Positions 56,557-64,000 of a DNA stretch of 64,000 nucleotides are shown in pieces. A model generated the notes under the pieces. The model worked only from the letters and a program-made list of their open reading frames with translations, had not been told where the DNA came from and ran no database searches. Made by a program: the position numbers and the translations under genes. Each line of letters begins with the position of its first letter. Position 1 is the first letter of the stretch. The DNA is from Streptomyces sp. NBC_00370 (GTDB lineage Bacteria; Actinomycetota; Actinomycetes; Streptomycetales; Streptomycetaceae), in NCBI RefSeq assembly GCF_036084755.1, contig NZ_CP107968.1:2734501-2798500 (forward strand), in the 5' to 3' direction.

Positions 56557-57141
56557 ATGGGCACTCAGGCAGCCGCCACGGACCGGGCGAGCATCCTCCT
56601 GGTCGACGACATGGAAGACAACCTCGTCGCGCTGGAGGCCGTACTGGCCTCCCTCGACGAACCCCTCGTACGGGCCAGATCGGGCGAGGAGGCGCTGCGC
56701 GAGCTGCTGCGCCAGCAGTTCGCCGTGGTGCTGCTCGACGTACGGATGCCGGGCATGGACGGCTTCGAGACGGCGGCCAACATCAAGCGGATCGAGCGGA
56801 CGAAGGACACCCCGATCATCTTTCTGACCGGGGGTGAGCCCGACAGCGGATACGCCTTCCGCGGTTACGCGACGGGCGCGGCCGACTTCCTGACCAAGCC
56901 GTTCGACCCGTGGGTGCTGCGCGCCAAGGTCAGCGTCTTCATCGATCTGCACCGCAAGAACCAGCAGTTGGAGCGGCTGCTGGCGAAGGAGCACGAACAG
57001 CTCGACGGGATAGCGGACCGGCTGACGTCGATAGAGGACGAGCTGCACCGCACCGACCCGCACGACGCCGCCGTCCTGCGCCACCAACTGGCCCGCATAG
57101 AGGATGCCTTGGGCGAGCTGCGGCGCGGACGGGGGCGCTGA
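56557..57141 (+). CDS. Stand-alone response regulator with C-terminal coiled coil
   Basis: A 194-residue protein. The receiver domain (10-130) has D17-D18, phospho-acceptor D61 in LLDVRMPGMDG, and the Lys in FLTKPFDPW. After it comes a helical segment of about 60 residues (DLHRKNQQLERLLAKEHEQLDGI) with heptad-like character, but no DNA-binding domain. It may pass phosphoryl signals to, or dimerise with, the phosphatase encoded divergently. GAGG is 8 bp before the ATG. The 224-bp gap to the phosphatase gene shows no clear operator. Confidence 0.88.
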   Translation: MGTQAAATDRASILLVDDMEDNLVALEAVLASLDEPLVRARSGEEALRELLRQQFAVVLLDVRMPGMDGFETAANIKRIERTKDTPIIFLTGGEPDSGYAFRGYATGAADFLTKPFDPWVLRAKVSVFIDLHRKNQQLERLLAKEHEQLDGIADRLTSIEDELHRTDPHDAAVLRHQLARIEDALGELRRGRGR

Positions 57142-57171
57142 ACGGCCGTCAGGCCGCCACGTGGGTGTCTG

Positions 57172-59061
<1,890 letters not shown>

Positions 59062-59122
59062 GACATCCTCCGGGCCCACGGCTGTGCTGCGTGACTGACT
59101 GACCAGACGACTGTACAACTAG

Positions 59123-59152
59123 GTGACTCGCGAGTAACTAACTGACGAGTAA
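59123..59152. promoter_or_regulatory. Palindromic operator candidate upstream of the acyl-CoA synthetase gene
   Basis: GTGACTCGCGAGTAAC (59123-59138) is a 16-bp near-palindrome, followed by GACGAGTAAC at 59143-59152, a repeat of the half-site CGAGTAAC. It lies 62 bp upstream of the GTG. The gap 59062-59340 also has the lepA terminator at 59269. Confidence 0.6.
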
Positions 59153-59268
59153 CTACCGAGCAGTGATCAGGGTAGAGGCCGCCCGTCGCCCGCGTAAGAG
59201 GCCGTACGGGGCCGCTTCATAACGAACGGGCCCCGACCCGCCCCACCGTCCTCACCCGCCACGCCCCG

Positions 59269-59306
59269 CCCGGTGGTCCCCGTGCCGCGGCACGGGGACC
59301 ACCGGG
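59269..59306. terminator. lepA terminator, 38-bp perfect palindrome
   Basis: Arms of 19 bp starting CCCGGTGGTCCCCGTGCC are exactly complementary with no separate loop, 34 bp beyond the lepA stop. Confidence 0.85.
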
Positions 59307-59340
59307 GCGGCGCGCCGGGCCCGGGGCGGGCACCGGACCG

Positions 59341-61209
59341 CTACTTCTTGCCCTTACCTGCGGATTCGTCGCTCGACAGCACCGCGATGAAGGCCTCCTG
59401 CGGAACCTCCACGCTGCCGACCATCTTCATCCGCTTCTTGCCTTCCTTCTGCTTCTCCAGCAGCTTCCGCTTACGGGAGATGTCACCGCCGTAGCACTTG
59501 GCGAGGACGTCCTTGCGGATGGCCCTGATCGTCTCGCGCGCGATGACCCGCGAGCCGATGGCCGCCTGGATCGGCACCTCGAACGCCTGGCGCGGAATCA
59601 GCTCGCGCAGCTTGGCGACGAGCCGTACGCCGTACGCGTACGCCTGGTCCCGGTGGGTGACGGCCGAGAAGGCGTCGACCTTGTCGCCGTGCAGCAGGAT
59701 GTCGACCTTCACCAGCTGGGCCGACTGCTCGCCCGTGGGCTCGTAGTCCAGCGAGGCGTAGCCGCGGGTCTTGGACTTCAGCTGGTCGAAGAAGTCGAAG
59801 ACGATCTCGGCGAGCGGCAGCGTGTAGCGGATCTCCACCCGGTCGGCCGAGAGGTAGTCCATGCCGAGCAGGGTGCCGCGCCGGGTCTGGCACAGCTCCA
59901 TGATCGAGCCGATGAACTCGCTCGGGGCGAGGATCGTGGCCCGTACGACCGGCTCGTGCACCGAGTCGATCTTGCCTTCGGGGAACTCGCTCGGGTTGGT
60001 GACGGTGTGTTCCTTGCCGTCCTCCATGACCACCCGGTAGACCACGTTGGGGGCGGTGGCGATCAGGTCGAGGTTGAACTCACGCTCCAGCCGCTCCCGG
60101 ATCACGTCGAGGTGCAGCAGCCCGAGGAAGCCGACCCGGAAGCCGAAGCCGAGCGCCGCCGAGGTCTCCGGCTCGTAGACCAGCGCCGCGTCGTTGAGCT
60201 GGAGCTTGTCGAGGGCGTCGCGCAGCTCCGGGTAGTCGGAGCCGTCCAGCGGATAGAGGCCGGAGAAGACCATCGGCCGGGGGTCCTTGTAGCCGCCCAG
60301 CGCGACGGTCGCCCCCTTGTTGAGGGTGGTGATCGTGTCACCGACCTTGGACTGCCTGACGTCCTTCACACCGGTGATGATGTAGCCGACCTCGCCGACG
60401 CCGAGGCCGTCGGCCGCGGTCATCTCCGGGGACGAGACCCCGATCTCCAGCAGCTCGTGGGTGGCGCCGGTGGACATCATCCGGATCCGCTCACGCTTGT
60501 TGAGGCTGCCGTCGATGACTCGTACGTACGTCACGACCCCCCGGTAGGAGTCGTAGACCGAGTCGAAGATCATCGCGCGGGCGGCGGCGTCCGCGTCGCC
60601 GACCGGCGGCGGCACGTCCAGGACGACCTTGTCCAGCAGCGCCTCCACGCCGATGCCGGTCTTGGCCGAGACCCGCAGGACGTCCTCCGGCTGGCAGCCG
60701 ATGAGATTCGCCAGCTCCTCGGAGAACTTCTCGGGCTGGGCGGCCGGCAGGTCGATCTTGTTCAGCACCGGGACGATGGTGAGGTCGTTCTCCATCGCCA
60801 GGTACAGGTTGGCGAGCGTCTGCGCCTCGATGCCCTGGGCGGCGTCCACCAGGAGCACCGTGCCCTCGCAGGCCGCGAGGGAGCGGGACACCTCGTACGT
60901 GAAGTCCACGTGGCCCGGTGTGTCGATCATGTTCAGGACATGCGTCCTGCCCTTCTCGTCACCCGTGGTGGGCGCCCAGGGCAGCCGGACGGCCTGGGAC
61001 TTGATGGTGATGCCGCGCTCGCGCTCGATGTCCATCCGGTCGAGATACTGGGCGCGCATCTGCCGCTGGTCGACCACTCCCGTCAGCTGGAGCATCCGGT
61101 CGGCGAGCGTCGACTTGCCGTGGTCGATGTGCGCGATGATGCAGAAGTTGCGGAGCAGCGCCGGGTCCGTACGGCTGGGCTCGGGCACGTGGATAGGGGT
61201 CGCGGGCAC
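59341..61209 (-). CDS. lepA: Elongation factor 4 (LepA)
   Basis: A 622-residue translational GTPase that acts on stalled or mis-translocated ribosomes. G1 AHIDHGKST, switch region [13 protein letters not shown]3 DTPGHVD, G4 NKIDLP; domains II, III and V follow, and the unique C-terminal domain ([29 protein letters not shown]) identifies LepA. AGGA lies 6 bp before the GTG at 61209. It is divergent from rpsT. Confidence 0.96.
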   Translation of the reverse strand: MPATPIHVPEPSRTDPALLRNFCIIAHIDHGKSTLADRMLQLTGVVDQRQMRAQYLDRMDIERERGITIKSQAVRLPWAPTTGDEKGRTHVLNMIDTPGHVDFTYEVSRSLAACEGTVLLVDAAQGIEAQTLANLYLAMENDLTIVPVLNKIDLPAAQPEKFSEELANLIGCQPEDVLRVSAKTGIGVEALLDKVVLDVPPPVGDADAAARAMIFDSVYDSYRGVVTYVRVIDGSLNKRERIRMMSTGATHELLEIGVSSPEMTAADGLGVGEVGYIITGVKDVRQSKVGDTITTLNKGATVALGGYKDPRPMVFSGLYPLDGSDYPELRDALDKLQLNDAALVYEPETSAALGFGFRVGFLGLLHLDVIRERLEREFNLDLIATAPNVVYRVVMEDGKEHTVTNPSEFPEGKIDSVHEPVVRATILAPSEFIGSIMELCQTRRGTLLGMDYLSADRVEIRYTLPLAEIVFDFFDQLKSKTRGYASLDYEPTGEQSAQLVKVDILLHGDKVDAFSAVTHRDQAYAYGVRLVAKLRELIPRQAFEVPIQAAIGSRVIARETIRAIRKDVLAKCYGGDISRKRKLLEKQKEGKKRMKMVGSVEVPQEAFIAVLSSDESAGKGKK

Positions 61210-61408
61210 GCAGGGTCCTGATTCTTGAGACGCGCGGCGTCTCGTCTCGGGTCGACATCGGATCGATACGTAGCCTCCATCGTCCCACGGGCGCGGGGCT
61301 GCGCCCGGTTTGGGCCGGTCGGACGGTGACTGGTAACCTGAACAGCTGTGTCTTGACACGGCACTGTCGAAGATCATCCAGTTTCATCGAACCTGAAAAG
61401 GCTCTTTC

Positions 61409-61675
61409 GTGGCGAACATCAAGTCCCAGATCAAGCGGAACAAGACCAACGAGAAGGCGCGCCTGCGCAACAAGGCCGTCAAGTCGTCGCTCAAGACCGC
61501 GATCCGCAAGGCCCGTGAGGCCGCCGCAGCCGGTGACGTCGAGCAGGCCACGGTGGCCGCTCGCGAGGCGTCCCGCAAGCTCGACAAGGCTGCCTCGAAG
61601 GGTGTCATCCACAAGAACGCGGCCGCCAACAAGAAGTCGGCGATCGCCGCCCGGGTTGCCTCCCTCCAGGGCTGA
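61409..61675 (+). CDS. rpsT: 30S ribosomal protein S20
   Basis: A basic 88-residue protein starting [21 protein letters not shown], the canonical S20 N-terminus, with the three-helix body ending in [16 protein letters not shown]. It binds 16S rRNA early in 30S assembly. AAAGG sits 7 bp before the GTG. In many bacteria it stands next to lepA or holA, as here. Confidence 0.97.
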   Translation: MANIKSQIKRNKTNEKARLRNKAVKSSLKTAIRKAREAAAAGDVEQATVAAREASRKLDKAASKGVIHKNAAANKKSAIAARVASLQG

Positions 61676-61826
61676 GCGCTTCCCGCTCTCCGCTCTATTG
61701 ATTTGAACCAGTGATTTGATCGCCGGAAGGGACTCAGCGGGCCCTCTCTACCGCTCCTGACCGGCATCACCGGAGCCGCACACCGAACTGCGTTCGCCAC
61801 GCGGGTGCGGATCCACAGGGTTTACA

Positions 61827-61874
61827 CCGAAGGCCCCGGCACTGTCCTCCCCAGGACGGTGCCGGGGCCTTCGG
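61827..61874. terminator. Bidirectional terminator between rpsT and holA
   Basis: A 22-bp stem with one G-U pair (arms begin CCGAAGGCCCCGGCAC and end GTGCCGGGGCCTTCGG) and a 4-base loop lies between the convergent genes. It is followed by a lesser GC-rich stretch. Confidence 0.9.
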
Positions 61875-61948
61875 CGTGCCGGTCGGGGCCCTGGGCGCGT
61901 CGGCCTTCAGTGGTACGGGGTCGGCAGGTGTCGGTCAGCGGGTGGCGG

Positions 61949-62941
61949 TCAGCGGTTGGCGCCCGATCTCGCGGCTGCCGCGATGGCGACGACCGCCTTC
62001 TCCAGCGCGTACTCGGGGTCGTCACCGCCGCCCTTGACCCCGGCGTCGGCCGCGGCCACGGCGCGCAGGGCAGCGGCGACCCCGTCCGGGGTCCAGCCGC
62101 GCATCTGCTGCCGGACCCGGTCGATCTTCCACGGCGGCATCCCCAGCTCCCGCGCGAGGTCGGCGGGACGGCCACCACGGGCCGACGAGAGCTTGCCGAT
62201 GGCCCGTACGCCCTGCGCCAGCGCGCTGGTGATCAGTACGGGCGCCACTCCGGTCGACAGCGACCAGCGCAGCGCTTCGAGCGCGTCGGCGGCCCTGCCC
62301 TCCACGGCCCGGTCGGCGACGGTGAAGCTGGACGCCTCGGCGCGGCCCGTGTAGTAGCGGGCGACCACCGCCTCGTCGACCGTGCCCTCCACGTCCGAGG
62401 CGAGCTGCGAGACGGCGCTCGCCAGCTCCCTCAGGTCGCTGCCGATCGCGTCCACCAGGGACTGACACGCCTCGGGCGTCGCCGACCGGCCCAGCGCCCG
62501 GAACTCCGACCTGACGAAGGAGAGCCGCTCGGCCGGCTTGGTGGTCTTGGGGCAGGCGACCTCGCGGGCGCCGGCCTTGCGGGCGGCGTCCAGCAGGCCC
62601 TTGCCCTTGGCGCCGCCCGCGTGCAGCAGGACGAGCGTGATCTCCTCGGCCGGGTTGTCGAGGTAGGACTTGACGTCCTTGATCGTGTCGGCGGGCAGAT
62701 CCTGCGCGTTGCGCACGATGACGACCTTGCGCTCGGCGAACAGCGACGGGCTCGTCAGCTCGGCGAGGGTGCCGGGCTGGAGCTGTTCGGGCGTCAGATC
62801 GCGTACGTCGGTGTCGGCGTCGGAGACGCGAGCAGCCGCCACCACCTGCTGGACGGCGCGGTCGAGCAGCAGATCCTCCTGGCCCACGGCGAGCGTGAGG
62901 GGGGCGAGGAGGTCGTCGGGGGAAGACTTTCTGGTGGCCAT
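61949..62941 (-). CDS. holA: DNA polymerase III subunit delta
   Basis: A 330-residue clamp-loader subunit that opens the beta clamp. Features are the N-terminal VGQEDLLLDRAVQQVV, LFAERKVVIVRNAQDL and the C-terminal helical collar (PPWKIDRVRQQMRGWTPDGVAAALRAVAAADAGVKG). It lacks a P-loop, as delta does. It ends at TGA 61949, facing rpsT across a terminator. Confidence 0.93.
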   Translation of the reverse strand: MATRKSSPDDLLAPLTLAVGQEDLLLDRAVQQVVAAARVSDADTDVRDLTPEQLQPGTLAELTSPSLFAERKVVIVRNAQDLPADTIKDVKSYLDNPAEEITLVLLHAGGAKGKGLLDAARKAGAREVACPKTTKPAERLSFVRSEFRALGRSATPEACQSLVDAIGSDLRELASAVSQLASDVEGTVDEAVVARYYTGRAEASSFTVADRAVEGRAADALEALRWSLSTGVAPVLITSALAQGVRAIGKLSSARGGRPADLARELGMPPWKIDRVRQQMRGWTPDGVAAALRAVAAADAGVKGGGDDPEYALEKAVVAIAAAARSGANR

Positions 62942-63021
62942 CGGGATCCAGGATGGCACGCCCCACTGACAGCGCGGCCCGCGGTGGCGGCGGGAGGTAC
63001 CGGACCTACGGACGCACGGAC

Positions 63022-63258
63022 CTACGGCGCTTCCCGCCAGCCGTCCAGCTCGGCCACGAAGTCGTCGAGCGCCGTGGCGTCCAGCCGCGCCTGCGGGTCC
63101 TCCACCACCACGAGCCATTGGGCGTCCTCGGCGTCGTCCTCGCCGGCCAGCGCGTCCCGTACGAGCTGCGGCTCGTCGCTCACCCCGAAGCGGTCGGCCA
63201 GCTCGCGCGCCACCTCTTCGGCGGCGTCGCGGTCGGGCAGCACCAGTACGTGTCTCAT
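63022..63258 (-). CDS. Conserved small acidic protein
   Basis: A 78-residue protein, MRHVLVLPDRDAAEEVARELADRF at the start and ALDDFVAELDGWREAP at the end. It reads as alternating strand and helix with many acidic residues and no Cys or membrane segment, resembling a small nucleotide-binding or ACT/BLUF-like half domain only in general pattern. The function is not known. It lies between holA and the YceI gene. Confidence 0.7.
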   Translation of the reverse strand: MRHVLVLPDRDAAEEVARELADRFGVSDEPQLVRDALAGEDDAEDAQWLVVVEDPQARLDATALDDFVAELDGWREAP

Positions 63259-63306
63259 GGTTCGGCAGGATATCGGCGGCGCGGAGGCGGGGCCGGTTCG
63301 CCCGGC

Positions 63307-64000
63307 TCAGGCTTCGCCGGTCTTGGGGACGATCTGGATGTCGAGGTCGATCCTGATGCTGGAGCCGACGACGGCGATGCCGCGCGCCAGCATGGACTGC
63401 CAGTTGACGGTGTAGTCCTCGCGGTGCAGCTCGGTCGACGCGCGGATGGCGGCGCGCGTCTCGCCCTCCATGCCGTTGCCGAGCCCGAGGTACTGGGCTT
63501 CGAGCGTGACCGTGCGGGTGACGCCGTGCAGGGTGAGGGCGCCGTTGATCGCCCAGTTGTTGCCGCCGCGGTGTGTGATGCGGTCGCTGTAGAACTCCAG
63601 CGTGGGGTAGTTCGCCACGTCGAGGAAGTCCGCCGAGCGCAGGTGGTCGTCGCGCATCTGCACGTTGGTGTCGATGGAGGCGGCGCCGATGACGACGTGC
63701 ATCGCGGACTGGTCCATCGTCGGGCCGATCCGGATCGCGCCGGCGAAGTTGTCGAAGCGGCCGTGCACCCGGGCGAGACCGATGTGACGGGCGATGAAAC
63801 CGATCCGGGAGTGGGCCGGTTCGATCTCCCACTCGCCGGGGGCCGGCAGCGGGAGCGAGGGCGCTATCTGGAGCGTGATGTCGCCGAGGCCGACGAACTG
63901 CCCGCTCTCCGCGACCGAGACACTGCCCCGGTGCGGGCTGAAGCTCTCGGCCGAGACGGCCAGCCGGTACTCCCCGATGGGGACCATCGCCACGATCGTG
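63307..64000 (-). CDS. YceI-family protein (5' part outside window)
   Basis: At least 231 codons are present and the frame stays open to the edge of the window, so the start is missing. The first 40 residues (IVAMVPIGEYRLAVSAESF) look like the end of a carboxypeptidase regulatory-like beta domain. The YceI lipocalin-like barrel begins at WEIEPAHSRIGFIARH and continues with HVVIGAASIDTN and ADFLDVANYPTLEFYS. YceI proteins bind isoprenoid-like lipids such as polyprenyl quinone precursors. A GTG at 63993 is the first start visible but is unlikely to be real. Confidence 0.85.
   Translation of the reverse strand, partial: TIVAMVPIGEYRLAVSAESFSPHRGSVSVAESGQFVGLGDITLQIAPSLPLPAPGEWEIEPAHSRIGFIARHIGLARVHGRFDNFAGAIRIGPTMDQSAMHVVIGAASIDTNVQMRDDHLRSADFLDVANYPTLEFYSDRITHRGGNNWAINGALTLHGVTRTVTLEAQYLGLGNGMEGETRAAIRASTELHREDYTVNWQSMLARGIAVVGSSIRIDLDIQIVPKTGEA

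Noticed and set aside
61384..61800. A 138-codon minus-strand frame over rpsT
   Set aside because: Mirror of the S20 coding sequence with no ribosome site or motif.

Overview
The window is a stretch of actinobacterial chromosome, almost certainly from a Streptomyces. The DNA is very GC-rich with strong third-position G/C. GTG starts are common, one gene carries a rare TTA codon, and the gene set (ppdK, glyS, znuACB-zur, uppS-recO, leuA, era, corC-ybeY-phoH, dnaJ-hrcA with CIRCE, hemW, lepA, rpsT, holA) is typical of the conserved Streptomyces core. No tRNA, rRNA, CRISPR array or complete insertion sequence was seen.

Layout. 1-5.4 kb: end of a SoxR regulator, a PLP aminotransferase, a divergent TetR/SDR pair with strong palindromes between them, a secreted Gly-rich surface protein with a class F sortase, a TauE exporter and a VOC protein. 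5.6-8.3 kb: pyruvate phosphate dikinase. 8.7-14.6 kb: a coupled ABC importer operon (binding protein, two permeases, ATPase, HAD phosphatase) divergent from a GntR regulator; the set resembles phosphonate uptake and salvage, but the substrate is not proven. 14.6-23.2 kb: acetyltransferases, dusB, two MFS drug-type exporters, a phytase-like secreted protein and an XRE/MmyB-type regulator. 23.2-28.6 kb: small conserved proteins, glycyl-tRNA synthetase and the zinc uptake system znuACB with its Fur-family regulator and a Zur box. 28.6-31.3 kb: uppS and recO, then a TerB-like gene separated from recO by a MITE-like repeat cluster. 31.5-33.4 kb: leuA with a leucine-rich leader peptide. 33.5-34.9 kb: an M4 metallopeptidase without signal peptide and a small emfourin-type inhibitor. 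34.9-36.4 kb: TetR and an SGNH hydrolase. 36.4-42.7 kb: era, a cysteine-free cytidine deaminase-like protein, an inserted polysaccharide pyruvyl transferase gene, and the coupled mmcQ-corC-ybeY cluster with phoH. 42.8-47.2 kb: PfkB kinase, RNase Z, HIT, RsmE, nitronate monooxygenase. 47.6-49.9 kb: dnaJ-hrcA. 50.2-54.2 kb: macrolide-type glycosyltransferase, DUF3097, Uma2, hemW. 54.2-59.1 kb: a SpoIIE-type phosphatase with kinase domain, divergent response regulator and acyl-CoA synthetase. 59.3-64 kb: lepA, rpsT, holA, a small protein and the end of a YceI protein.

Most genes are housekeeping. The accessory or regulatory points that deserve attention are the 18-bp perfect inverted repeat with an SD-ATG in its loop near 47.5 kb, the repeat element at 30.3-30.6 kb, the sortase and its partner without LPXTG, the protease-inhibitor pair, the leader peptides, and several strong operator-like palindromes. 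Function calls rest on recognisable motifs read from the translated sequence; no database search was made.
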